From positions 1 to 64,000 of the forward strand of contig JAURYH010000047.1 in the NCBI GenBank assembly GCA_030653975.1: 64,000 bases of DNA. Reading direction: 5' to 3'. Below the pieces are notes generated by a model. The model was not told the DNA's origin. It saw only the letters and a list, made by a program, of their open reading frames with translations, and searched no databases. Both the position numbers and the translations under genes were made by a program. This document shows, in pieces, positions 21,881-30,780 of this stretch; position 1 is the first letter of the stretch, and the number at the start of each line of letters is the position of its first letter. This DNA comes from Hydrogenophaga sp. GTDB lineage: Bacteria > Pseudomonadota > Gammaproteobacteria > Burkholderiales > Burkholderiaceae_C.

Positions 21881-23728
21881 TCATGGCTTGCTCCACCAGG
21901 TGTCGATGGCCCAGGTTTCGCCGGCCGCGTAAGGCGGCATGTCCTTCGGCCGCTCGAGCCGCCAGGCGTTGTAGACCATACGGTGCGTGGTCGCGGACCA
22001 CTGGGGTATCAGGTAGTGGCTGTGGCTGATGACCCGGTCCAGCGCCCGGCAGGCGGCGAGGAAGTCGGGCTTGCTGCGAGCGTCGACCATGTGCGCCAGC
22101 AGCTCATCCACAGCCGGGCTGCTCACGCCTGCGAAATTGCCGGAGTCCTCGGTCTTCGCGGCCTGGCTGCCGAAGAGGTCGGCGTATTCGGCGCCGGGGT
22201 TGGGCGTGCCGCCGTAGGCGATGGAAATGATGTCGAAGTCGAAACCGCGCAGGCGCTGCTGGTACAGCGCGAAGTCCACCGGCCGGAATTTCAGCTCGAT
22301 GCCGAGCTTTTCCAGATTGCGTGCCCACGGCGTGACCACGCGCGCGCCGGTTTCGGCGCTGTCCAGGTATTCCAGCACCATGGCCTGGCCTTGGGCGTTG
22401 CGCAGCTGCCCCCCCTGCACCGTCCAGCCGGCCTCGCGCAGCAAGGCCTGTGCACGCCGCAGATTTTTCCTCAGCGAGCTGTCGCCGTCGGTGCGCGGTG
22501 GTGCGTACATGGGACCAAAGACCGCAGCGGGCAACTGGCTGCGCCAGGGTTGCATCAACGCGAGCTCGTCGGGTCCAGGCTCGCCCGCGGGCGAACAATC
22601 GGTATTGCCAAACAGGCCCTGTACGCGCTGGTAGGCACCGTAGAACATCTGCCGGTTCATCCACTCGTAGTCCATCGCCAGCCCCAGCGCCTCTCGCACG
22701 CGGATGTCGTCGAGCGGCTGGCGGCGCGTGTTGAGCACATAACTCTGGAAGCCGGTGGGCAGGCGGTGCACCAGCTCGGCCTTGACGAGCTCACCCGTGT
22801 TGAATCGTTTGCCATTGACGCGGCGCGCCCAGTCACCGGCCGAAAAAAACCGCATCAGGTCGAACTCGCCCGCCTTGAGCGCTTCGAGCCGCGCGGTGGC
22901 GTCCTTGTAGATCTTCACCGTGATGCGGTCGAAATTGGCCGTTCCGCGGCGCACCGGCAGGTCGCGCGCCCAGTAGGCCGGGTCGCGCACGTAGGTGATG
23001 TCCTTGCCGAACTGCACGGGTCCGATCTTGTACGGGCCGCTGCCGATAGGGAAATCCATCACGACCTGGTCAAAGCTCTTGCGCTGCCCGGTCTTGGGGT
23101 CCGGTGCGTTGCCCCAGGCGCGGCTGAACACGGGCAGGCCGCCCACCGTCAGTGGCATTTCGCGGTTGGGCTTCTTGAAGCGGTAGCGCACGGTGCGCTC
23201 GTCGATCACGTCCAGCCCCGCCACGTCTTCCAGGATGGTCTTGTAGGCGGGCGAGGTGTAGGGCCCCATGAGGGTGTCGAAGCTGTGCTTCACGTCGGCG
23301 GCCAGCACCGGGTCGCCATTGTGGAAGCGCGCCTCGCGCCGCAGCCGGAAGGTGACCGACAGGCCGTCGATCGCGGCATCCACGTCTTCGGCCAGCAGTC
23401 CGTAGCCGGCGCCCGTTTCGTCCAGCGCACCCGTGAGCAGCGAGTCGAACATCAGGTCGGACAGGTAGGCCGGTGCACTGCCCCGCAAGGTGAACGGGTT
23501 GTATTTGTCGAAGGTGGAAACGCGCAGGTTGCTGACCAGCCGCAACTCGCCACCTTTGGGCGCGGCAGGGTTCACATAGGCGAAATGGGCAAACCCCGGC
23601 GGGTACCTGAGATCACCCCAGAGCGCATAGCCGTGCGCCGACCAGACCGGGCTTGCAGACAGCACCAGCACGGCCACCGAACACAGACCAGCCAGGCGTG
23701 AACGGAGTCGGTGAAGAGGTGGGTGCAT
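21881..23728 (-). CDS. yejA: Extracellular solute-binding protein, family 5 (YejA type)
   Basis: A 615-residue periplasmic peptide-binding protein. A signal peptide spans roughly residues 1-31 (hydrophobic [20 protein letters not shown]). The mature start has [18 protein letters not shown]. Family 5 features include [27 protein letters not shown] and the C-terminal ECA-free segment [17 protein letters not shown]. It begins the yejABEF cluster and is divergent from fabI with only 38 bp between the two starts. Confidence 0.93.
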   Translation of the reverse strand: MHPPLHRLRSRLAGLCSVAVLVLSASPVWSAHGYALWGDLRYPPGFAHFAYVNPAAPKGGELRLVSNLRVSTFDKYNPFTLRGSAPAYLSDLMFDSLLTGALDETGAGYGLLAEDVDAAIDGLSVTFRLRREARFHNGDPVLAADVKHSFDTLMGPYTSPAYKTILEDVAGLDVIDERTVRYRFKKPNREMPLTVGGLPVFSRAWGNAPDPKTGQRKSFDQVVMDFPIGSGPYKIGPVQFGKDITYVRDPAYWARDLPVRRGTANFDRITVKIYKDATARLEALKAGEFDLMRFFSAGDWARRVNGKRFNTGELVKAELVHRLPTGFQSYVLNTRRQPLDDIRVREALGLAMDYEWMNRQMFYGAYQRVQGLFGNTDCSPAGEPGPDELALMQPWRSQLPAAVFGPMYAPPRTDGDSSLRKNLRRAQALLREAGWTVQGGQLRNAQGQAMVLEYLDSAETGARVVTPWARNLEKLGIELKFRPVDFALYQQRLRGFDFDIISIAYGGTPNPGAEYADLFGSQAAKTEDSGNFAGVSSPAVDELLAHMVDARSKPDFLAACRALDRVISHSHYLIPQWSATTHRMVYNAWRLERPKDMPPYAAGETWAIDTWWSKP

Positions 23729-23766
23729 GCGACAATTCTGCTGGATTTTTCATCGGAGTTAGAGCC

Positions 23767-24567
23767 ATGGGTTTTCTGAACGGCAAAAAACTGCTGATCA
23801 CGGGTGTGTTGTCCAACCGATCCATCGCCTACGGCATCGCCAGAGCCTGCCACCAGCAGGGCGCCGAACTCGCTTTCAGCTATGTGGGGGAACGCTTCAA
23901 GGACCGCATCACCGAGTTTGCAGCCGAGTTCGGCTCGACGCTGATCTTTGACTGCGATGTCAGCGACGACGACCAGATTCACCAGATGTTTGCCGATCTG
24001 TCGAAGACCTGGCCGAAGTTTGACGGCTTCGTGCACAGCATCGGCTTCGCGCCGCGAGAAGCGATTGCCGGCGATTTTCTGGATGGCCTCTCGCGTGAAG
24101 CGTTCCGCGTCGCCCACGACATCAGCGCCTACAGTTTCCCCGCCATGGCGAAGGCTGCCCTGCCCTACCTGAACGACAGATCCGCCCTGCTCACACTGAG
24201 CTACCTCGGTGCGCTGCGCATCATTCCCCACTACAACACCATGGGCCTGGCCAAGGCCAGTCTGGAAGCTTCGGTGCGCTACCTGGCCGAGTCGCTGGGT
24301 CCGCGCGGCATGCGTGTCAACGGCATCAGCGCGGGACCGATCAAGACGCTGGCCGCCAGCGGCATCAAGGACTTCGGCAAGCTGCTGGGCATGGTGGCCA
24401 CCGCCTCCCCCCTGCGCCGCAACATCACCATTGAAGACGTCGGCAACGTGGCGGCGTTCCTGCTGTCCGACCTGGCTTCGGGCGTGACCGCCGAGATCAC
24501 CCATGTGGACGGGGGCTTCAGCCAGACCGGCGGCGCCAGCCGCGACAGCGAACCGGCAGGCTCCTGA
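23767..24567 (+). CDS. fabI: Enoyl-[acyl-carrier-protein] reductase (NADH)
   Basis: FabI performs the last reduction of each fatty-acid elongation cycle. The 266-residue protein aligns position for position with the E. coli enzyme: Tyr146 (LSYLGA), Tyr156 and Lys163 in YNTMGLAK, and the N-terminal nucleotide-binding segment [15 protein letters not shown]. It begins MGFLNGKK after GGAGTT; the frame is open further upstream but runs into yejA. This type is the usual triclosan-sensitive target. The ligase gene follows 2 bp after its stop. Confidence 0.97.
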   Translation: MGFLNGKKLLITGVLSNRSIAYGIARACHQQGAELAFSYVGERFKDRITEFAAEFGSTLIFDCDVSDDDQIHQMFADLSKTWPKFDGFVHSIGFAPREAIAGDFLDGLSREAFRVAHDISAYSFPAMAKAALPYLNDRSALLTLSYLGALRIIPHYNTMGLAKASLEASVRYLAESLGPRGMRVNGISAGPIKTLAASGIKDFGKLLGMVATASPLRRNITIEDVGNVAAFLLSDLASGVTAEITHVDGGFSQTGGASRDSEPAGS

Positions 24568-24569
24568 CC

Positions 24570-25484
24570 GTGCAAGCGCCCGGCCAGCCTCTGGTTCACC
24601 GGCGGGCATGGATGCTGTCGGCGCTCGGTCTGCTGGTGTTCGGTGGCGCCGAGGCGGCCGCCCCCAACAACACCCCGCCCCTGATGCTCGCCAACGTCTA
24701 CCGCCCGGGCATCGATCTGGGTGCTTACTGGCTCAGCGAGAAGTACGACGGCGTGCGCGGCTTCTGGGATGGCCGGCGCTTGTTGACCCGCGGCGGGACT
24801 GAGGTTCAGGCACCGGCCTGGTTCACCCAGGGCTGGCCCGCCGAACCCATGGACGGTGAACTCTGGGCCGGTCGTGGCCGCTTCGAAGAAACGGTCTCCA
24901 CCGTGCGCCAGCAAACGCCCGACGACGCGGCCTGGCGGCGCATCCGTTTCATGGTGTTTGATCTGCCGGCACACCCGGGCGTGTTCAGTGAGCGCCTCCT
25001 GGCGTACCGGTCGCTGGTTGAGCGCACGGACCAGCCGTGGGTGATGGTCGTGCCGCAGGAACGGGTGTCCAGCCACGAGGCGCTGGGCCATCGGCTGGAC
25101 CGGATGGTGCGGTCGGGCGGCGAAGGCTTGATGCTGCACCGTGGTGACTCGCTGTACCGCGCCGTGCGCAGCGACGACCTGCTCAAGGTGAAGACCCACG
25201 AAGACGCAGAAGCCCAGGTGCTGGGGTCCGTGCCCGGTCGGGGCAAATACATGGGCGCCATGGGCGCCCTGCTGGTGCAATCGCCGGACGGACGGCGCTT
25301 CCGGATCGGGAGCGGCTTCAGCGACGCCTTGCGCAAGCAGCCGCCGCCGGTAGGTGCCTGGGTGACCTACCGCTTCCGGGGTCTGCACGACAGTGGCCTG
25401 CCGCGCTTTGCCACTTTTTTACGCATCCGCAGCGACGCCGACTTGTCCTCACCGGTCGGTGCGCAGACCCCTGCCCTGCGTTGA
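24570..25484 (+). CDS. Exported ATP-dependent DNA ligase (LigE-like)
   Basis: A 304-residue minimal ATP-dependent DNA ligase. The adenylated lysine is Lys58 in SEKYDGVRGFWDGR (motif I). Motif III is MDGELWAGRG (about 94-103), motif IV is GGEGLMLH (183-190) and motif V is LLKVKTHEDAEA. An OB-fold domain completes it. Residues 11-31 (RRAWMLSALGLLVFGGAEAAA) look like a signal peptide, so the enzyme is probably periplasmic, as proposed for the LigE group. The start is GTG 2 bp after the fabI stop. A later in-frame ATG exists at codon 15, but it would cut the signal peptide. The main replicative ligase LigA is encoded separately in this window. Confidence 0.9.
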   Translation: MQAPGQPLVHRRAWMLSALGLLVFGGAEAAAPNNTPPLMLANVYRPGIDLGAYWLSEKYDGVRGFWDGRRLLTRGGTEVQAPAWFTQGWPAEPMDGELWAGRGRFEETVSTVRQQTPDDAAWRRIRFMVFDLPAHPGVFSERLLAYRSLVERTDQPWVMVVPQERVSSHEALGHRLDRMVRSGGEGLMLHRGDSLYRAVRSDDLLKVKTHEDAEAQVLGSVPGRGKYMGAMGALLVQSPDGRRFRIGSGFSDALRKQPPPVGAWVTYRFRGLHDSGLPRFATFLRIRSDADLSSPVGAQTPALR

Positions 25485-25506
25485 ACAGGGGATTTGACCG
25501 CGCAAC

Positions 25507-25722
25507 TCAGGTGCTGGCCTGGCGCAAGATGCCGTAAATCTGGTCCTTGAGCAGCAGCTTTTCTTTTTTCAACTGCTCAATCTCGACCTGCGAACCGGGT
25601 TCAATGTGCGCTTCCTTGTTTTTGATCACCTGGTCCAGTTCGTTGTGCTTGTCAAACAGGCGCGTGAAGTGGACGTCATGGCCCTTGAGTCGGGTGATGA
25701 GATCGCGGTATTCAGGGAACAT
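25507..25722 (-). CDS. DUF465 (YdcH-like) small coiled-coil protein
   Basis: A 71-residue protein starting MFPEYRDLITRLKGHDVHF. It has the DUF465/YdcH pattern: a conserved HF..LFDKHNELDQVI stretch, then a Lys/Glu-rich helix ending LKKEKLLLKDQIYGIL. The whole protein is probably an antiparallel helical hairpin. Function is unknown to me. The open frame extends upstream to 25935, but those codons have no family similarity. It lies downstream of the amino-acid decarboxylase on the same strand with about 120 bp between. Confidence 0.88.
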   Translation of the reverse strand: MFPEYRDLITRLKGHDVHFTRLFDKHNELDQVIKNKEAHIEPGSQVEIEQLKKEKLLLKDQIYGILRQAST

Positions 25723-25841
25723 CGGTAAGCCTCCGGTTGGGTGCTGGGCATGCACGGTGCACGTTCCATTGCGATTCCCGCGCGACGCGGGTTGCCAGAA
25801 CATCTTACCGTGTGCCCTCCGGATCGCCGTGTCCGGCGGTT

Positions 25842-28133
25842 TCAGACACCCACACAGTCGGCAAAGTAGCTGACCACGCCGTCCACCCCGCGCTCTTGCA
25901 CCAGCCCGTGGATATCGGTCTCGAACCCGGGGCACTCGCGCGCGAACTCGCGGTTGAACTTGAGGTAGTCCACGATCTTCTTGTTGAACACCTCGCCCGG
26001 GATCAGCAGCGGAATGCCTGGCGGGTAAGGGGTGACCAGGCTGGTGGTGATGCGGCCTTCAAGATCGTCGATCGGCACGCGCTGCGTGGTGCGGTGGGCG
26101 ATGTGCGCAAACGCGTCGCTGGGTTTCATGGCCGGCGTGTGATCGCTCAGGTACATGTCGGTCGTGAGGCGCGCGATGTCGTACTTGGCGTAGAGCTCGT
26201 GCACGTGCTGGCAGAGGTCGCGCAGGCCCATCTGCTCGTAACGGGGGTGCTTCTGGCAGAACTCCGGCAGGATGCGCCACATCGGCTGGTTCTTGGCGTA
26301 GTCGTCCTTGAACTGTTGCAGCGCGGTCAGCAGCGTGTTCCAGCGGCCCTTGGTGATGCCGATGGTGAACATGATGAAGAAGCTGTAGAGCCCGGTCTTT
26401 TCCACCACCACGCCGTGCTCGGCCAGGAACTTGGTGACGATGGAGGCCGGGATGCCGGTGGCGGCGAAATCGCCGTTCATGTTCAGACCCGGCGTGACGA
26501 TGGTCGCCTTGATCGGGTCCAGCATGTTGAAACCCGGCGCCATGTCGCCAAAACCGTGCCAGGCCTCTTCACCATCCGAGGGCTGCACGCCATCGGCGTC
26601 GGTGCGCTTGAGCACCCAGTCGCTGGCGCGACCGATGCCCTCTTCCACCAGGTTGTCCGGCCCCCAGACCTGGAACCACCAGTCGTCTTCACCAAACTCC
26701 GCCTCGACCTTGCGCATGGCGCGGCGGAAATCCAGCGCTTCGGCGATGCTCTCTTCCACCAGCGCGGTGCCGCCGGGCGGCTCCATCATGGCCGCGGCCA
26801 CGTCGCAGCTGGCGATGATGCTGTACTGCGGGCTGGTGCTGGTGTGCATCAGGTAGGCCTCGTTGAAGAGGTGGCGGTCCAGCTTGGTGGTTTGCGAGTC
26901 CTGAACCAGCACATGGCTGGCCTGGCTGATGCCGGCCAGCAGCTTGTGGATGGACTGCGTGGCGTACACCACCGAATGCTGCGGCCGCGCGCGCTTCTTG
27001 CCCATGGCGTGGAAGCTGCCATAGAACGGGTGGAACGCCGCGTGGGGCAACCAGGCTTCGTCAAAGTGCAGGTTGTCCACCCAGCCATCGAGCAGGTTCT
27101 TGATGGTCTCGGTGTTGTAGAGCACGCCGTCGTAGGTGGACTGCGTGAGCGTCAGGATGCGCGGTTTGACCTTGTCGGCATCCACGCCCGCCAGCAGCGG
27201 GTTGGCGCGGATCTTGGCCTTGATGGCGTCGATCTCGAATTCGCTCTGCGGGATCGGGCCGATGATGCCGTAGTGGTTGCGCGTGGGCTTCAGGAAGACG
27301 GGGATCGCGCCCGTCATGATGATGCTGTGCAGGATGGACTTGTGGCAGTTGCGGTCCACCACCACCACGTCGCCCGGCGCCACCGTGTGGTGCCAGACCA
27401 TCTTGTTGCTGGTGCTGGTGCCGTTGGTGACGAAGTAGCAGTGGTCGGCATTGAAGATGCGCGCCGCGTTGCGTTCGCTGGCACCGATGGCGCCGTTGTG
27501 GTCCAGCAGCTGGCCGAGCTCTTCCACCGCGTTGCAGACGTCGGCACGCAGCATGTTCTCGCCGTAGAACTGGTGGTACATCTGGCCCACCGGGCTCTTC
27601 AGGAAGGCCACGCCGCCCGAATGGCCCGGGCAGTGCCACGAATACGAGCCGTCTTCGGCGTAGTCCAGCAGCGCCTTGAAGAACGGCGGCTGGATGCCTT
27701 CGAGATAGCTCTTGGCTTCGCGGATGATGTGGCGCGCCACGAACTCGGGCGTGTCTTCAAACATGTGGATGAAGCCGTGCAGCTCGCGCAGGATGTCGTT
27801 GGGCAGGTGGCGGCTGGTCTTGGTTTCACCGTGCACGTAGATCGGCACATCGGCGTTCTTGCGCCGCACTTCCTGAATGAAGTTGCGCAGGTTCAGCACC
27901 ACCGGGTCCAGGTCCGGCCCCGGGCTGAACTCTTCATCGTCGATGGACAGGATGAATGCGCTGGCGCGGCTCTGCTGCTGCGCGAACAGGCTGAGGTCGC
28001 CATAGCTGGTGACGCCGACCACCTCGAACCCCTCCGTCTCTATGGCTTGCGCCAGGGCACGAATGCCCAGACCGGAGGAGTTCTCCGAGCGGAAGTCCTC
28101 ATCGATGATGACGATGGGAAAACGGAATTTCAT
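25842..28133 (-). CDS. Orn/Lys/Arg decarboxylase, class III PLP enzyme
   Basis: A 763-residue PLP-dependent decarboxylase of the biodegradative arginine/lysine/ornithine type. The N-terminal wing domain is response-regulator-like (IVIIDEDFRSENSSGLG). The catalytic fold contains CPGHSGGVAFLKSP, HFDEAWLPHA (Asp358) and the Schiff-base lysine in TQSIHKLLA (Lys397). The C-terminal part has ITTSLVTPYPPGIPLL. These enzymes consume a proton per turnover and make agmatine, cadaverine or putrescine. Which substrate is used cannot be read from sequence, although the length and N-terminal segment resemble arginine/lysine enzymes. No cognate antiporter gene is adjacent. Confidence 0.93.
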   Translation of the reverse strand: MKFRFPIVIIDEDFRSENSSGLGIRALAQAIETEGFEVVGVTSYGDLSLFAQQQSRASAFILSIDDEEFSPGPDLDPVVLNLRNFIQEVRRKNADVPIYVHGETKTSRHLPNDILRELHGFIHMFEDTPEFVARHIIREAKSYLEGIQPPFFKALLDYAEDGSYSWHCPGHSGGVAFLKSPVGQMYHQFYGENMLRADVCNAVEELGQLLDHNGAIGASERNAARIFNADHCYFVTNGTSTSNKMVWHHTVAPGDVVVVDRNCHKSILHSIIMTGAIPVFLKPTRNHYGIIGPIPQSEFEIDAIKAKIRANPLLAGVDADKVKPRILTLTQSTYDGVLYNTETIKNLLDGWVDNLHFDEAWLPHAAFHPFYGSFHAMGKKRARPQHSVVYATQSIHKLLAGISQASHVLVQDSQTTKLDRHLFNEAYLMHTSTSPQYSIIASCDVAAAMMEPPGGTALVEESIAEALDFRRAMRKVEAEFGEDDWWFQVWGPDNLVEEGIGRASDWVLKRTDADGVQPSDGEEAWHGFGDMAPGFNMLDPIKATIVTPGLNMNGDFAATGIPASIVTKFLAEHGVVVEKTGLYSFFIMFTIGITKGRWNTLLTALQQFKDDYAKNQPMWRILPEFCQKHPRYEQMGLRDLCQHVHELYAKYDIARLTTDMYLSDHTPAMKPSDAFAHIAHRTTQRVPIDDLEGRITTSLVTPYPPGIPLLIPGEVFNKKIVDYLKFNREFARECPGFETDIHGLVQERGVDGVVSYFADCVGV

Positions 28134-28298
28134 GGCGGTCTCCAGCCGCGGACGCGGCCATCAGGTGCAAAAGGAATCGAAACAGGCGCGAAGTGTACGG
28201 AAATCGAGTGACCCTGCCCTTTTGATGCAGGGCATTTGTCGCAGAATGTGGCACGGGTCAGACATTCAGGGGAATGCCTGCCGCATTGGGGAGCTTAC

Positions 28299-28724
28299 AT
28301 GTCGGATTCCACCCTTTGGTGGCTGCTGGTCGGCGCGGCCGTGGCGCTGGAGTTGTTCACCGGGACTTTCTACCTGCTCATGCTGGCCGTGGGCATGGTC
28401 GCCGCGGCGCTGGCCGCCCATGCAGGCGCCGGATTGAGTGTGCAGCTGATTGTGGCTGCGGTGATCGGATCCGCGGCCGTGTTCGCCTGGCACCTGATCA
28501 AACGGCGGCGCCCATCGGACCCGTCGGTGCGCGCCATGCGCAGTGTGAACCTCGATGTGGGCGAGGTCATACAGATCGAAGAATGGCTGCCCGATGGCAC
28601 CGCGAGCGTGAAATACCGGGGCGCGCAATGGACCGTGATCCTGCGGGCGGGCACCACCCCGGTTCCAGGGGCCTACCGCGTGGCAGAACTCGTGGGCAAC
28701 CGTCTGCTGGTGGAAAAAGCCTGA
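28299..28724 (+). CDS. NfeD-like membrane protein
   Basis: A 141-residue protein of the short NfeD group. Two or three N-terminal transmembrane helices (WWLLVGAAVALELF and LLMLAVGMVAAALAAHAG) precede a C-terminal OB-fold-like domain with LDVGEVIQIEEWLPDGTASV and YRGAQWTVIL. I took the start at MSDSTLWWLL rather than an upstream ATG that lacks a ribosome-binding site. NfeD proteins pair with stomatin-like proteins, and such a gene follows 69 bp downstream. Confidence 0.9.
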   Translation: MSDSTLWWLLVGAAVALELFTGTFYLLMLAVGMVAAALAAHAGAGLSVQLIVAAVIGSAAVFAWHLIKRRRPSDPSVRAMRSVNLDVGEVIQIEEWLPDGTASVKYRGAQWTVILRAGTTPVPGAYRVAELVGNRLLVEKA

Positions 28725-28793
28725 CCATCAGCCTGCAACCTGGCCCGTGGGGCATGATGCAAACCCTCTTTTCACCACAACGGAATCACATCC

Positions 28794-29711
28794 ATGGAAA
28801 TCGCCGTACTTCTGTTTGTCATCGCCGCCATCTTCATCACCCGCTCGATCAAGGTGGTCCCTCAGCAGAACGCCTGGGTGGTGGAGCGTCTGGGCAAGTA
28901 CCACGCATCCCTGGCGCCCGGCCTGAACTTTCTGGTGCCCTTCATCGACAAGGTGGCCTACAAGCACAGTCTCAAAGAAATTCCGCTGGACGTGCCCAGC
29001 CAGGTCTGCATCACACGCGACAACACGCAGTTGCAGGTCGACGGCATCCTGTACTTCCAGGTCACCGACCCCATGCGTGCGAGCTACGGCTCGTCCAACT
29101 ACATCATGGCCGTGACCCAGCTCGCCCAGACCTCGCTGCGCTCGGTCATCGGCAAGCTGGAGCTGGACAAGACCTTCGAAGAACGCGACATCATCAACGC
29201 CCAGGTCGTGCAGGCCATTGATGAGGCCGCGCTCAACTGGGGCGTGAAGGTGTTGCGCTACGAAATCAAGGACCTGACGCCACCGAAGGAAATCCTGCAC
29301 GCCATGCAGGCCCAGATCACCGCCGAGCGCGAGAAACGCGCACTCATCGCCGCGTCTGAAGGCCGGCGCCAGGAGCAGATCAACATCGCCACCGGTGAGC
29401 GCGAGGCTTTCATTGCGCGCTCAGAGGGTGAGAAACAGGCTGCCATCAACAACGCGCAAGGCGAAGCCGCGGCGATCACCGAAGTGGCGAACGCCACCGC
29501 CAGCGCGATCGAACGCATTGCGCAAGCCATCAACCAGCCCGGCGGCGAGCAGGCGGTGCAACTCAAGGTGGCCGAGCGTGCCGTGGACGCCTACAGCAGG
29601 GTGGCCGCTGACGCCACCACCACCCTGATCGTGCCGGGCACCATGACCGAAGTGTCTGCACTGATCACCTCGGCCATGAAGATGATCGGCACCGGCAAAC
29701 AGGCCGGCTGA
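28794..29711 (+). CDS. SPFH/band 7 (stomatin, QmcA-like) membrane protein
   Basis: A 305-residue SPFH-domain protein. One N-terminal transmembrane helix (EIAVLLFVIAAIFITRS) is followed by the band 7 domain (VPQQNAWVVERLGKYHASL, PFIDKVAYKHSLKE). A long Ala/Glu-rich helix (EREKRALIAASEGRRQEQIN) mediates oligomerisation. Such proteins form large ring assemblies in the inner membrane and can modulate proteases such as FtsH. The partner NfeD gene is immediately upstream. Confidence 0.94.
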   Translation: MEIAVLLFVIAAIFITRSIKVVPQQNAWVVERLGKYHASLAPGLNFLVPFIDKVAYKHSLKEIPLDVPSQVCITRDNTQLQVDGILYFQVTDPMRASYGSSNYIMAVTQLAQTSLRSVIGKLELDKTFEERDIINAQVVQAIDEAALNWGVKVLRYEIKDLTPPKEILHAMQAQITAEREKRALIAASEGRRQEQINIATGEREAFIARSEGEKQAAINNAQGEAAAITEVANATASAIERIAQAINQPGGEQAVQLKVAERAVDAYSRVAADATTTLIVPGTMTEVSALITSAMKMIGTGKQAG

Positions 29712-29729
29712 AGCCGCTTCGCGGCCTGC

Positions 29730-29735
29730 TACAAT
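29730..29735 (+). promoter_or_regulatory. Candidate -10 box for tRNA-Ser
   Basis: TACAAT lies 12 bp before the tRNA 5' end, a spacing that fits a start of transcription just ahead of the gene. The -35 region (CTGAAG at 29708-29713) is a weak match. Confidence 0.4.
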
Positions 29736-29747
29736 GCAAGGCTTCGC

Positions 29748-29838
<91 letters not shown>

Positions 29839-29882
29839 AAATGAGTCCCAGAGCGTTCAACAACGTATCACAAGACACCCTG

Positions 29883-29919
29883 AAAGCCCCGGAATACCGA
29901 AGTGTTCCGGGGCTTTTTT
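29883..29919 (+). terminator. Intrinsic terminator after tRNA-Ser
   Basis: AAAGCCCCGGAA (29883-29894) and TTCCGGGGCTTT (29905-29916) form a 12-bp stem with a 10-nt loop, followed by a run of T residues. It lies 45 bp after the tRNA. Confidence 0.9.
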
Positions 29920-29975
29920 GTTTCCGGACGTCCCGGAATGGTTCATGCAATCCCAGGATTTTTGAGGTGTTTTTT

Positions 29976-30004
29976 GGGGTATCCGCCTCGCGATCTGGGG
30001 GTAT
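29976..30004 (+). repeat. GGGGTAT direct repeats, possible integrase arm sites
   Basis: GGGGTAT occurs at 29976-29982 and again as GGGGGTAT at 29997-30004, about two helical turns apart. From memory, repeats of this kind stand just upstream of tyrosine integrase genes in tRNA-borne islands, where the integrase binds them. Confidence 0.5.
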
Positions 30005-30024
30005 TTCACTTTCCGGAGGTGGTG

Positions 30025-30122
30025 ATGATCACAAAGTCAACGTGCTGCTGACCAACACAGAAATATCGAAGGTAAAGCCCGGGCTCAAGCTGGCGGAATT
30101 GAGCGACCAGAAACGCCTCTTC
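30025..30122 (+). pseudogene. 5' remnant of a tyrosine-integrase gene
   Basis: GGAGG at 30015-30019 is followed by ATG at 30025. In a shifted frame from 30042 the sequence reads LLTNTEISKVKPGLKLAELS, which resembles the start of P4-like integrases (pattern LTDTxIxxxKPxxKxYKLxDG). Similarity ends at about 30120, where the hemerythrin gene of the opposite strand ends. The start frame and the homologous frame differ, so a frameshift is present in addition to the truncation. The setting (3' of a tRNA gene, after GGGGTAT repeats) supports the reading. The fragment is short, so identification is tentative. Confidence 0.5.
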
Positions 30123-30654
30123 AGATATACGCGTTCACCGGCTTGGCATGCCGCATGTGAAGCGACAGCCCCAGAGCGGCCATGTGGTTGCTGTTGCGAC
30201 CCAGGATCTCTTCGCTCAAGGGCAGGAACTCGGTTTCTTCATAGGCCGCGTGCGCCTTGTACTCGGTCACCAGACGGTGCAACTCGCTCACATCCAGTCT
30301 GGTGCTCTGGCCCTTGGCAACCGGCTTCAGCCCTTTTTCCAGTTGTTTCCACAGCGCTTCAATCGCGCGGTGTTCGTCCGTCAGGCGCTTGGCCATGGCC
30401 TTGACACGCTCAAGCTCTGCCCCGGGCTGGGCGCTGGCGATCACGGCGGGAAAGAGTTCGCGCTCTTCTTCCAGGTGGTGTTCGAAGATGGCTTCGCGAA
30501 AAAACTCGAGTGATTCTTCGGCAATCTGGCGGGCCTTGGCGGCCGGCTCCAGCAAGGCGGGCAGCTCATCCAGGGCTGTCAGGCGCTTGACAATGCCAGC
30601 GTGACAGTCGGAGAAATTGTTCAGGGGTTCGTCGGTGTTGACGGGGGTATTCAT
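30121..30654 (-). CDS. Hemerythrin HHE domain protein
   Basis: A 177-residue all-helical protein with the metal-ligand pattern of the hemerythrin/HHE family: His in SDCHAGIVKRL, HHLEEERELFP, DEHRAIEALW and HAAYEETEFLP. Such proteins carry a di-iron centre and serve in oxygen or nitric-oxide sensing, storage or iron-centre repair; which applies here is unknown. A perfect FNR-type palindrome at 30752-30769 lies about 100 bp upstream of its start, so oxygen-responsive control is likely. Its 3' end abuts the integrase remnant. Confidence 0.9.
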   Translation of the reverse strand: MNTPVNTDEPLNNFSDCHAGIVKRLTALDELPALLEPAAKARQIAEESLEFFREAIFEHHLEEERELFPAVIASAQPGAELERVKAMAKRLTDEHRAIEALWKQLEKGLKPVAKGQSTRLDVSELHRLVTEYKAHAAYEETEFLPLSEEILGRNSNHMAALGLSLHMRHAKPVNAYI

Positions 30655-30726
30655 GGTGACTCCTCACGTGCTTTGTACCGTGAATTTGCCGCGGAAATTC
30701 GACAGCACACTCACGATACAGGAAGC

Positions 30727-30732
30727 AGTCTA
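30727..30732 (-). promoter_or_regulatory. Candidate -10 box for the hemerythrin gene
   Basis: On the minus strand this reads TAGACT (4 of 6 matches to TATAAT). Its centre lies 31 bp from the centre of the FNR-type palindrome, the spacing expected for an activator bound near -41.5. Confidence 0.45.
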
Positions 30733-30751
30733 GAGACTACCAGCTTGGCGA

Positions 30752-30769
30752 CCTTGACGCATGTCAAGG
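30752..30769 (-). promoter_or_regulatory. FNR/Crp-type operator upstream of hemerythrin gene
   Basis: CCTTGACGCATGTCAAGG is an 18-bp perfect palindrome containing TTGAC-N4-GTCAA, close to the FNR/ANR/DNR consensus TTGAT-N4-ATCAA. It sits in the gap between the DUF808 gene and the hemerythrin gene. Confidence 0.7.
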
Positions 30770-30780
30770 GCTGCCCCGTC

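Noticed and set aside
28212-28232. CCCTGC/GCAGGG hairpin upstream of the NfeD gene as a terminator
   Set aside because: The stem is only six pairs with a nine-base loop and has no T-run on either strand.
29841-30404. A 187-codon open frame after tRNA-Ser as a new gene
   Set aside because: It crosses a strong terminator and the complement of the hemerythrin gene. Only the short integrase-like part has meaning.
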